NCBI RefSeq assembly: GCF_000224145.3
Contig: NW_004190420.2
Coordinates: 354,927 to 418,926 of the forward strand
Direction of reading: 5' to 3'
Origin: Ciona intestinalis
Lineage: Eukaryota; Chordata; Ascidiacea; Phlebobranchia; Cionidae
DNA: 64,000 nt
The notes under the pieces were generated by a model. That model was given only the letters and a program-made list of their open reading frames with translations, did no database searches and was not told the DNA's origin. A program made the translations under genes and the position numbers. Below are positions 37,087 to 48,143 of the stretch, piece by piece; position 1 is the first letter of the stretch; every line of letters begins with the position of its first letter.

Positions 37087-37320
37087 ACTGTGGGGTAAAA
37101 TGGTACACCTTGAGCACTTAATATCCAAATATCCTGATCCACGGCCTACTAGAGATATCTCTAGTAGGCCGTGCCTGATCGTGTTTTAAATAATTAACAA
37201 CGGTCTATTGGAGTCGTGAGGATACGGTTTTATAATTCTTGAATGTTCTTTGTTTACTTTAGCAAATGAGATATAGGAAAGTAAAATGAAAAACAGTCTT
37301 ATCTCCCCCCCCCGGGATAT
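37087..37320 (+). mobile_element. MITE copy 11 carrying a nested insertion
   Basis: Starts TACTGTGGGGTAAAATGGTA and ends near CAGTCTTATCTCCCC. The interior motif cctgatc is duplicated around a 34-bp palindrome (37140-37173) absent from all other copies. Confidence 0.8.
37140..37173. mobile_element. 34-bp perfect palindrome with 7-bp target-site duplication
   Basis: Arms CACGGCCTACTAGAGAT and its exact complement, no spacer. Flanked by CCTGATC at 37133-37139 and 37174-37180; the uninterrupted MITE has a single copy of that heptamer. This is a clean signature of an insertion. A related sequence (cacggcctttagggcctac) lies 100 bp upstream at about 37032. Confidence 0.75.
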
Positions 37321-37415
37321 ATATTTAGGCCCAGACCATATCCATTAGAACTTTTATTGTAAATGTATCCACTGCACAACACAACTTAAAATCAAAAGAA
37401 ACTCAACAATGCTGA

Positions 37416-39887
37416 TCAATGCATCAACCGTCGATGCCGGCGCATGTCACTCGCCCTAGAGTAAGCTTTTCCACAAACATCACATTCGAACTTCGTCGGC
37501 ATGCCGTAATGAACACGTTTTAGGTGGCTTACAAGGTGGTCTTTTCGAGCCAACACTTTATCGCATATCATACAAATCACTTTTGAATGATTATCACTGG
37601 TTAAATGCACGCTCTTCATGTGCCTGTTTCTGTGCGTAGAGTGGTTAAACGTTTTGCCACACTCAGTGCAACTAAATGGCCTTTCAAGCGAGTGTATGCG
37701 AATATGTTTGTTGTAGTTTGATTTTGCAGTAAAACGTTTCGAACACCACTTACACTTATGCGGTTTCGTGTTGGTATGCATGCGTAGATGCTCAATTAGC
37801 ATGGAGCCAGTAGTGAACGGTTTATCACAGTACTTGCAAATGTGTGGCTTCTCTTTTGTGTGCAGTCGCTTATGCTGTTGCAACGAGAGCCTGTAGGCGG
37901 TTTTAAAATCACATACGTCACAGTGATACTTCTTCTTCCCTCTGTGAATGCTCTCAATGTGATTAGTAAGTCTGTATCTCCTTTTAAACACTTTACCGCA
38001 TTCCTTACAGATGAAAAACTTTAACTTCAAAGGCTTTGGCGATTTTGCATCATTTAAAGAATGTGACACTCTATTTGAAATGTCGTCACGGTTTACTTGG
38101 TTTTGAAAAGTATCTTTACCTTTAAATTAAAGAAGGGATAATTAGTGCTCTGCCATCATTTCGTTTCATTCTATAGGGATACAGGAGACAGATAAATAAT
38201 TAACTACAGAAGTTTCAAGATTGATATATTTAGTAAAAGCAAACAATCGTATTCTCCATACTGTCTGGTTTAAAGTGTGCAACTATAATCAAACTGACCG
38301 GTTAGATCTTTGTGAGCACCGTGATGTATACCTTTAGGCAATTCATCCGCTTCATATGCGGTCTCTTNNNNNNNNNNNNNNNNNNNNNNNNNNNNNNNNN
38401 NNNNNNNNNNNNNNNNNNNNNNNNNNNNNNNNNNNNNNNNNNNNNNNNNNNNNNNNNNNNNNNNNNNNNNNNNNNNNNNNNNNNNNNNNNNNNNNNNNNN
38501 NNNNNNNNNNNNNNNNNNNNNNNNNNNNNNNNNNNNNNNNNNNNNNNNNNNNNNNNNNNNNNNNNNNNNNNNNNNNNNNNNNNNNNNNNNNNNNNNNNNN
38601 NNNNNNNNNNNNNNNNNNNNNNNNNNNNNNNNNNNNNNNNNNNNNNNNNNNNNNNNNNNNNNNNNNNNNNNNNNNNNNNNNNNNNNNNNNNNNNNNNNNN
38701 NNNNNNNNNNNNNNNNNNNNNNNNNNNNNNNNNNNNNNNNNNNNNNNNNNNNNNNNNNNNNNNNNNNNNNNNNNNNNNNNNNNNNNNNNNNNNNNNNNNN
38801 NNNNNNNNNNNNNNNNNNNNNNNNNNNNNNNNNNNNNNNNNNNNNNNNNNNNNNNNNNNNNNNNNNNNNNNNNNNNNNNNNNNNNNNNNNNNNNNNNNNN
38901 NNNNNNNNNNNNNNNNNNNNNNNNNNNNNNNNNNNNNNNNNNNNNNNNNNNNNNNNNNNNNNNNNNNNNNNNNNNNNNNNNNNNNNNNNNNNNNNNNNNN
39001 NNNNNNNNNNNNNNNNNNNNNNNNNNNNNNNNNNNNNNNNNNNNNNNNNNNNNNNNNNNNNNNNNNNNNNNNNNNNNNNNNNNNNNNNNNNNNNNNNATG
39101 CGAATATGTTTGTTGTAGTTTGATTTTGCAGTAAAACGTTTCGAACACCACTTACACTTATGCGGTTTCGTGTTGGTATGCATGCGTAGATGCTCAATTA
39201 GCATGGAGCCAGTAGTGAACGGTTTATCACAGTACTTGCAAATGTGTGGCTTCTCTTTTGTGTGCAGTCGCTTATGCTGTTGCAACGAGAGCCTGTAGGC
39301 GGTTTTAAAATCACATACGTCACAGTGATACTTCTTCTTCCCTCTGTGAATGCTCTCAATGTGATTAGTAAGTCTGTATCTCCTTTTAAACACTTTACCG
39401 CATTCCTTACAGATGAAAAACTTTAACTTCAAAGGCTTTGGCGATTTTGCATCATTTAAAGAATGTGACACTCTATTTGAAATGTCGTCACGGTTTACTT
39501 GGTTTTGAAAAGTATCTTTACCTTTAAATTAAAGAAGGGATAATTAGTGCTCTGCCATCATTTCGTTTCATTCTATAGGGATACAGGAGACAGATAAATA
39601 ATTAACTACAGAAGTTTCAAGATTGATATATTTAGTAAAAGCAAACAATCGTATTCTCCATACTGTCTGGTTTAAAGTGTGCAACTATAATCAAACTGAC
39701 CGGTTAGATCTTTGTGAGCACCGTGATGTATACCTTTAGGCAATTCATCCGCTTCATATTGCGGGTCGTCTTTCTCGTCTTTTTCGAACCTTTGGTCATA
39801 CGGAACTACGATTGCATTCCCACCTATTACACAATCCTCAAGTTTTCGAACGTCTTTTGTTTTTCTCATTTCTAAACAGTTATCCAA
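37416..39887 (-). CDS. Seven-finger C2H2 zinc-finger protein
   Basis: The 5' exon 39701-39887 starts at ATG 39887 (MDNCLEMRKTKDVRKLEDCV). It joins in frame to a single large exon whose complete copy is 37416-38119, giving 296 aa. The first 100 residues are hydrophilic and acidic. Then come seven C2H2 fingers: CKECGKVFKRRYRLTNH, CDVCDFKTAYRLSLQQH, CKYCDKPFTTGSMLIEH, CKWCSKRFTAKSNYNKH, CTECGKTFNHSTHRNRH, CMICDKVLARKDHLVSH and CDVCGKAYSRASDMRRH. The stop follows the last finger histidine directly. It is presumably a nuclear DNA-binding protein; no BTB, KRAB or other effector domain is visible. The gene is broken in this assembly by a gap and a duplicated block. Confidence 0.85.
38368..39097. other. 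Assembly gap (730 N)
   Basis: Run of N between the two identical copies of the zinc-finger exon. The last bases before it (38358-38367) are a corrupted version of 39760-39772, as at a poor read end. Confidence 0.99.
39098..39521 (-). other. Duplicate of the zinc-finger exon 5' part (assembly artefact)
   Basis: Positions 39098-39759 repeat 37696-38357 with an offset of 1402 and no difference that I can find over about 660 bp, including intron sequence. The copy encodes the start of the exon through finger 4 and then meets the gap. Confidence 0.85.
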
Positions 39888-41698
39888 TTACCAAGCAATT
39901 TAATATAAATACCTAAGTCTAGTACTGCGGCAATAAATGTACCTTCAACACTGTCCTGCAGATAAAAACAGGTTTATACAGCTTTATGTGCCACCGAACT
40001 TAACAAGCAACTCATTCCTATTACAAGGGATTTACAGCAATGCGTTAATTGTACTTGACAGTTTCTCACAACTGTCGCTTTGGCAGGATGGAGACAAGAC
40101 TAATTCGTTTCCTGCGTTAGTTCAACGTATGGATGAACAGCACTGAGCAATACATCATACACGTATAGCTTGGTGGTGAACAGTACTATGCTTACATTTG
40201 TAGTGGTTGCCGCGGTTAATTATTTAAAAAAGCGTTACCTAAATTAGCTATAAGCGATTAAGAGATAATACTAAGAACAACGATATATATAATACTAGAT
40301 AACAGTTCGTTTGCCGTATTGGTTTTGCGCGTATATTTACACCGAAGACCCATTACTTTCCGACGGGAATATAGATACCGTTGATCCCCGCCGATTAATG
40401 GAGAGAATGATCTAATATTCTAATGTATTACGCGTTGTGTGAAAACGCCCAATGCTAAACCGATAACAAGCCCCAACACATTTCTGGATGGATTGTGCTA
40501 CTGCTGGTATAATACGGTTACCCAAAAAACTTTCTTTTTTAGATTGCGTACAAATATATAATATATATATATTCCTTAAAAAAACAACAAAATATTAAAA
40601 CTGCAGGAACTCAAGCTCAATTAGAACACTTAATATGCTTGAAATCGAGTTTAGATTCCAGACTCTTGACACTAGCACAAAAAATGTTTTCCTAATCGTG
40701 CCAAATTTTCCGGTTGAATCATTTCTACCCCTCGAACTAACGAATGTTAATGCTTCCTGAAATAAGCTGCAAGTTATTAACGCTTTTTGACAGTTGCCAA
40801 CATGGTAAACAACCAGCCAAATCACGCTTCGTTAACCGCAGGAATGCCAAAGGAAACTTTTAGGTTCATAAAGTGACTACTAGAGAAAGGAAAAACCAAT
40901 GAAGCAGTATACCTAACAGCCTTAGGGCAAACTGTTGAAATAATTGTACGTGGCCACCATTTTGGTGCATCCTGCTATTCGGTATGGATATTTAGGTGAT
41001 ATATTAGTACTGTGGGGTATGATGGGATATTGTTAACACCCAAATCGCATATTTCCTGATTGCTTTTTGAGATGTGGAGCTACGGTTATATAGTTCTGTA
41101 AATATTCTGTGTTACCACCGAATTGGCAAAAAACATAATGAAACCATGTCCCATATTATTCCCCCTTTGCTGTATCTTTATCATTATTTAGTTAATATAA
41201 TCACTTTACAGGTGACGACTGACGACCTAGTCAAATATGCGACCTGATCTGTTTTGCAAATGGTGTTCCTGTCTTGACTTGACCCCAGGTCAAATTACTA
41301 TGAGGTAATGCAGAAGTAAGGGAAAAGGTTTATTGCTGCAAACATGCTGCAACAGTAAAGTGGCACACTGATAAAGATTTTATATTTGTGACATTGTAAG
41401 TTATTACTCTATATAGAAAGTCATTTTGTTTTGGTGTGTATTTTTATCATTCTTTTGTCAGCTGTTGCCTGTTAGCCAATTTATTTTGTTAGTAAGTATA
41501 GTGTACCAATAATGAAACTACTTACCACTTCTTCAAGCTGCTAGCAATATAAAGCTCTCTCTGTTTTTCTTTTTTCTAAGACCTTGTAAAAGCATATAAG
41601 ATTGCATATGATGCATCAGTGGCACCAGTGATTCAACAATGCTGCAGTGTTTGTATTGTTAGAGCTGGTCTATATATAAAGAAATTAAACAGATATAA
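39888..41698. other. Intergenic, upstream of zinc-finger and convertase genes
   Basis: AT-rich; holds an AT dinucleotide run near 40555-40572 and a decayed MITE (41010-41172). A minus-strand open frame at 40595-40825 is not convincing. Promoter region for both flanking genes. Confidence 0.45.
41010..41172 (+). mobile_element. Decayed MITE copy 12
   Basis: Starts AGTACTGTGGGGTATGATGG and ends ATGTCCCATATTATTCCCCC, with weak interior similarity (tttcctgattgc, ctacggttatatagttctg). Confidence 0.6.
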
Positions 41699-44600
41699 AT
41701 GGGGTTTTGCAAGTCTATTACCCAGTGTTTAAAAGCAGGTCCATTATTTGTGGTTTTTCTCATCGTATGCTGTAGAAGCAATGCCACAAACACAAAGTCA
41801 GATGTGTATTTAAATGAATGGGCTGTTGAGATATATGGTGGGAATGATGTGGCTGATGAAGTTGCAGCTGCACATGGCTTCGTTAACCATGGACTGGTAA
41901 GTCTTGTTTTAAATTTCAATTATAAAGTACATAGGTTAAATATTCTTATTTAAACTTAAATCATGAAGTACGCTATATCTTTTAAAATTACGACTGCACT
42001 ACAACCTGCAAGTCCTTTTAATTAATCGCTTTAAAATTGAGCAGACAGTTTTAAAATTTCAATTTTTAAAAAACAGTTAAAAGAACATTTAAAGAAATAT
42101 AGCATGAAACAAATAAAGTGCACAGACACTCATCACATGCGTATAAATACGGGTACTTAAATAAAATAAACTATGGGAAATGAACACACTAATATGGTAT
42201 GACTCATGTAGAGCATCCTTCAAGCATTCATCAATCTGCACGTTTTGTTTATTATTTATATATATAAGTATATTTGTGTATATACCAATTGTATTGGACA
42301 AAAACTAGTTGACTTAATCATAAATTATTTTCAGTAAGATTTAAAAATTTACAGATAATAAAGAGCAAAGATTTTTATCGCTTTTCTCATCCAAAGTTAA
42401 AGAAAAGATCATTGGATTCTTCATATGAACATCTTCAAAATCTTCTTACAAATAAAAAGGTGCACTGTCACTTGACAACAGGTCCTTGTTACAATCAACC
42501 ACTATTTATGTTGTATTTTTTTCAACGAAACTAGATGTTGTGAAATTACCTGATTGTCTGAAATATCTTTTTCTTTTACCAACGCATGATACACTTTTTT
42601 TGCCTCCATGTAATTATTGCTTTGTCATATGAGATATGATAGACGTAAGCATTTCGTTTTATTGACAGGTGACATGGGCAAAGCAACAGAATGCAAAGAG
42701 GCGTGTAAAGCGAGATCTTGACTTCGATCCAAATACTGGTCCAAATGATCCTAAGTGGTCTCGGATGTGGTACCTGGTATGTATTCCGTGATGTTATTAA
42801 ATACCCCAATATTCTACTGTGTTTGGTTCAGTAGAGTTGCTTAACAACGGAATTTATTTAATTAATTTAGGATCTTACTAAATTAAGGTTATGTTTAATT
42901 TATTGCATATGGTCCACACTATATGATCTATTTTATTTATGATAAACACAGGTTAACTGTATTTGTGTTCCAGGCACCAAGCCAGGACCCGAACATGGGT
43001 GTGGTGGAAGCTTGGAAACTAGGCTACACTGGTAAGGGTGTGTCAGTGTCAATCTTGGATGATGGGATTGAACACACCCATCCAGATCTCCATGCAAACT
43101 ATGTAAGTTAATTGTTAGCAAACAATTGGCATAAAAACAGATAATGTTATTTCCGAACAAGCAATTTGTACAAAAACAATGATGTTTGTATGAAGGGGCA
43201 GTTTGCATAGAAGCAAATGATGTTATTTCTAAACAAGCAATCTTCATTAAAACAGTAATTTCTAAACAAACAATTTACATAAAGAATTAAAGATGTTATT
43301 TCTTGTTATATCTAGGATGCATCTGCTTCATATGACATGAATGACCATGACAGCGATCCAATGCCACGGGCTACTTGGACTAATGAAAACAGACACGGGA
43401 CTCGGTGTGCTGGTGAAGTAGCCGCTGTTGCCAACAATGGGGTGTGCTCTATTGGAATAGCTTTCGATGCAAAAATTGGAGGTAATGCTTGTTATGAAAA
43501 GCATTGTTATATAAACAGCTGTGTTTTGTACTATTTATAAACATTTCTTTGTTATGTGACAGAAATAAAAAGTTTGGACTTACTTTTTTAGACCAGTAGA
43601 CTAAATGTATTTTAATAAACAAAAAATTCAAGTAAAACGTTTCATTAGCCACACAAATATTAACTGAACATGCCTGCAAATGATGCCACCATTAATAATG
43701 AACAAAAGGTTTATAGTGTTGTAAATGTATGTTACCGTGCTGTAAGTCTGGAACCTTGGCCTAGGCGCTTCAAAAACCTCATCCACCTATAATAGAATAC
43801 TATGCTGTTTCCTGTATACTGTATAGGGTAAAGAGTAGTAGAGTTAATTGTGTTCCATTTTTTCAGGAATCCGGATGTTGGATGGAGATGTAACAGATAT
43901 TGTGGAAGGACTTTCACTTTCACACGAAAATAATATAATTGATATTTATAGCTCTTCATGGGGTCCTGATGATGATGGAAAGACTGTTGATGGGCCAGCT
44001 AAATTGGCATATATTGCATTGAAACAGGGCGTGAACAAGGTATTGGAAACGATCATTACACAAAACATTGATGCATTTTTACTATTTGTGTTATACATGT
44101 GCTTTTATTTGACCTTTTAACGGTTACTTATCATTGTTAAATGGCATTAGGTAATCTTTAAATTAAATTAAATTTTATATTTTATCTTTGATTTTTGTTT
44201 GTTCCAGGGGCGTAATGGTAAAGGTTCTATCTTTGTGTGGGCATCAGGCAACGGTGGAAGATACCAGGACAATTGTAACTGTGACGGTTACGCCAGCAGC
44301 ATCTACACTTTATCTATAAGCAGTGCTACTGAACATGGCACTATTCCATGGTATTCAGAGGCATGCTCATCCACATTCGCTACTACATACAGCAGTGGTA
44401 GTTGGCAGCATGAAAATATTGTAAGTAGTACTACATGTATAATAAAGAACACAGACAGATCAGTTTTGGTTTTTCTTGCATTGACTATTTTATACCTGCT
44501 AAGGGTATTGGTCACCTATGTGCATAGGGGTCACTTTTTTAACTTTTTTGTCACATTAAACAAACGTCTGGTAACAGTGTTAAAATGCAAGTAAATTCAT

Positions 44601-46288
44601 AGTTTCAAACATCCAGAACTTCATTGTTTAATGTGTTAAATACAGTATACTATGTAGGCGGGCAGATTTTTTTTGCACATTTTGTTTTTTTAAAAGTATT
44701 GTGTAATACCGATCGCTATAACTAGGTTACCACAGACCTGAACCATGGTTGCACGGAAAGCCACACTGGTACATCAGCTTCTGCACCGTTGGCTGCTGCA
44801 ATTTGTGCACTTGTACTTGAATCAAAGTGAGTATAATGCAAAATTGGGATGCAGGGCAAATAGGTATGAAATATCCATGGTTTTAAATTTCTATGCTTTG
44901 TCACGCTGATCAAGTAACAGACCACGTAAGGTGCAGTAACCATCGTGATTAAAATTTGCATTTTTTAGTCCCAATCTAACATGGAGAGACATGCAGCACA
45001 TTGTGGTAAGAACGGCAAAACCTGATGGTTTACACACCAGTGGCTGGATACAAAATGGAGCCGGACGGAAAGGTTAGAGGTGTTTACTTTTTTTATATGT
45101 GCGATGTGATTATTCAATGGCTTGAAGAACTGACCTAGGTTCATTATTAGGCAAATAATTTTTTTGTTTTCTGATGTGTTGCTTAAGAAAAAAATTATAT
45201 ACTTTACCATTTATTTTATTTATGTGTAGTGTGCAACTCTTTTGGGTATGGTCTCCTGGATGCTCATGCTATGGTCCAGTTAGCAAGGAACTGGACCACT
45301 GCACCAGATCAAAAGCAGTGCAACATTACTGTCATCTCAGCTGAAGAAAGTCCAAAGTTCCTTAAATCTACCCGGTCACTAAAGGTTTCTTTTCAGGTAG
45401 AAATATATGTGAGGAAATAAAGTAGAGCGATGCCAGTTTTTGTGTCAAAATTATATTTTTAATGGTGAAGCTTATTGTGGTACAGTAATATTGGTATAAT
45501 AACAATGATTTTAAATTATAGTCCTTATTGTGTTAACTTCAGTGTGGATGTCATGTCATTGCATAGGTAACAAGCGACTGTACAGTTGGGCAACCAGTTG
45601 AGAGACTAGAACACGTACAAGCTGAGTTAACACTGCGGAACGAACGCAGAGGCGACTTTACAATCCTGCTTACATCACCTATGGGTACTACTTCACAACT
45701 CTTGGAACCGAGGTGAGAAGAAAAGGGACCACATTGCTGCTTGACTTTTATATGTGCAAAAGAAGTGTAATATTCATATATAAATACCTGTGCACCATGC
45801 GTTGTAAAGGTTAAATGCAGCATTGTATGTGTGACTCTTTAATACCACACTGAATTGTCTTAACCCTTTAGATTAATAATCACCTTATTTGAATATAGAT
45901 TGTACGACAGCTCATCTGAAGGATTCACTAAATGGGCATTCATGACAACACACTCTTGGGATGAGGATCCTCATGGACTGTGGATACTGGAGATACGACA
46001 AGGCAAATCACAAAACTTAGGTGTGTTTTAATCAATAACTCCTTGTATTACTATTTTTGAGTACTGTATTCCTAATTTAACCTACAGTTTTGAGTAGCAT
46101 TTATACTTCAGTTTAGTACATAATACAACCCATCCACTTCACAACTTACAGGCACACTATCTTTATTCAATCTTGTATTGTATGGAACAAGTGAAAGTGA
46201 CTGGTCACAACCCCCCACCTTTGCTACAACAACTGAACCTACAACAAATAACGCCACAATATATACTGAAACACAAACAAGAGTGTAA
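41699..46288 (+). CDS. Proprotein convertase A (kexin/furin-like, predicted soluble)
   Basis: Thirteen exons: 41699-41896, 42355-42459, 42669-42776, 42974-43102, 43316-43481, 43867-44039, 44208-44420, 44726-44826, 44969-45072, 45230-45396, 45567-45712, 45899-46020, 46152-46288; 622 aa. Signal segment [11 protein letters not shown], prodomain, then the autocleavage site KRRVKR before [10 protein letters not shown]. The subtilisin-fold catalytic set is complete: Asp166 (ILDDGIEH), His207 ([12 protein letters not shown]), oxyanion Asn308 (WASGNGG) and Ser381 (GTSASAP). The P domain follows ([33 protein letters not shown]). The protein then stops after a short Thr-rich end; there is no Cys-rich region and no transmembrane helix. 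It should cleave secretory-pathway precursors at dibasic sites, probably as a soluble enzyme. Exons 4 to 11 have exactly the same lengths as in gene B downstream, so the two are tandem duplicates. Confidence 0.92.
43110..43305. repeat. Imperfect tandem repeat in convertase A intron 4
   Basis: Three to four diverged copies of a roughly 50-bp unit built on atgttatttctaaacaagca and aatttgcataaaaaca. Noncoding. Confidence 0.6.
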
Positions 46289-48143
46289 AATCAACAAGTC
46301 TTGTTTATTGGAGTGGGTAGTGGGTCTATCCTATTATCATCGAATTAACTACTGTTTATGGGCCTAATATAAATGAGTTTCTGACAATATTTTATGTGTA
46401 TATCAAATATTACAACCAACCACCACTGTCAGTGGTACTAACAAATATATATATTTTCTTTTTTTAAACTTTTTTTATTTTTGTGTTTACTCAATGTAGT
46501 TATTTTCTGAAATATTTTTAGTATATCTCTGCACTTGCTATACATATATATCCAAGGTTATAGAGTGACAAAAAGTTATGTTTCGTGATCTAGTGTTTTA
46601 GGAGTAAAAACTTGTATAAATGAAAAACATGTATTGCTGGTGCATTTCTTTGCAGTTTTGTGTTACAATATTATTTGCACTTAAATATTAACGCTTGCTT
46701 GTCCCGCGAGAGTCATACAGCTTGTCTAAAGATAAAACCATACTTTATGCAAAGCATATTTATGTGTTACAACACGAAAGTGGGCTCTCGAAACCTGCTT
46801 GTTGCGACTAAATTCTAGGGGTGAATACCCTAAATTGAATGAATGAATAGAATGGAATATGAGAATGCCTTTAAACCGTATGAAATTATCCATTTTGTTT
46901 GTAACAAACGGGCGCTTAAGAGCGACAAACACGTTTCAGTAGAATCGATGTAAGAAAATAGCTAGAAAAAAAAATCTAACTCGTATTTTGATGCAGAATT
47001 GCGAAAAACTGCCTCGAGCAAGTTATTCACGATTCTAGGTTACAGCACCGTCGCGATTTATATATAGATGTCGGTTTTGTATACAGAAACTAAGTAATGT
47101 AGAGTACATAAAACTGTTGTGAATGTGAATAGTTTGTTTCGTAATATGTATACCTACTATATTCTCTGTATAAACTGCGTCATATTGAACGCAACAGAAG
47201 TAAACGCTCTTTTCTCAGAACCGAATGACGTCACAAGCGCTTTGCTGCTGTTGGTGGTAAAACTCCAAAGTCGTTATTGTCCATTCATTCTTTCATCGTC
47301 CACAGGTTAACTAGAAATTCTCAGTAGTGGTAGGAGCTGTTGTTGATTACTAGCTGTGTCATATTTCGTGGTTTGCTCAAAGTTTAGTTCTTATTTATCT
47401 ATGAAGAACTGGAGAATCCTCAAATTTATGCGGAGTATTCAAATGGGTGTACCAGTGTACCACATTGTGTTTATGGTTGTTCTGTTATAATTGTTGGGTA
47501 GTTATAAGTGTGTATAGTACAATGATTGGGATTTATATTGGTTTTATTGCCATCTTAATTATTTACTCATTGGCTTTAGTTTGTTGTTGCCTTTCTCTTC
47601 TATATGGGTTCTGAGTGTTTTTGTCATTTAAATAATATTTGTTACACTTTAGCCTGTCAACCTGTATGAATGTGTTATTATTATTTTAAGTAACTGTTTT
47701 CTCATCAGTCCAATGAATGTAATTTAGATTTTAATGCCCCTTTAATTTTAAATACTCAAATGAATATGTGGGTCTATTGGGAATAGAAACCACGCTTTTG
47801 AGAATTTTGTATTTTTACATTGCGTGCGTTTTTGTCAGTTGTTGTTTCTTTTTCTTCTCATTAGCCTATTTTAAGTTTAGGAATTTTCTTTTAGTACTAA
47901 AATAAGGATTGAAAAATGTTGTAATATAATTTCTTGATTATTAAAGTTCACATACAAGTTTCCTTATACTTTATAAAGTAAATAATAATTTTTATATTCT
48001 ATAGCTATAAGGACATATAAAAAGACATAAAAATGTATTAGTGACATCAACACTACAGTGATATATCCGTACTAAGGCTTGCATTTTAAGCTGCATCAAG
48101 TAAAGGTGTAGGCTACTGCCTTATACAAAGTTTAGATTCAAGA
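46289..48143. other. Intergenic between the tandem convertases
   Basis: AT-rich sequence with no supported exon. A continuation of gene A into Cys-rich or membrane-anchor exons was looked for here and not found. Confidence 0.5.

Larger units (their letters stand above)
37000..37415. other. Intergenic between convergent genes
   Basis: Between the phosphatase (plus) and the zinc-finger gene (minus). Filled mostly by MITE copy 11. Confidence 0.5.

Noticed and set aside
38270-39471. Several long open frames across the third gap
   Set aside because: Filled with unknown residues from N; only the flanking zinc-finger exon parts are real.
40595-40825. Minus-strand open frame with an RVWN-like end resembling a reverse transcriptase tail
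   Set aside because: The likeness is a few residues only and no reverse transcriptase motif lies nearby.
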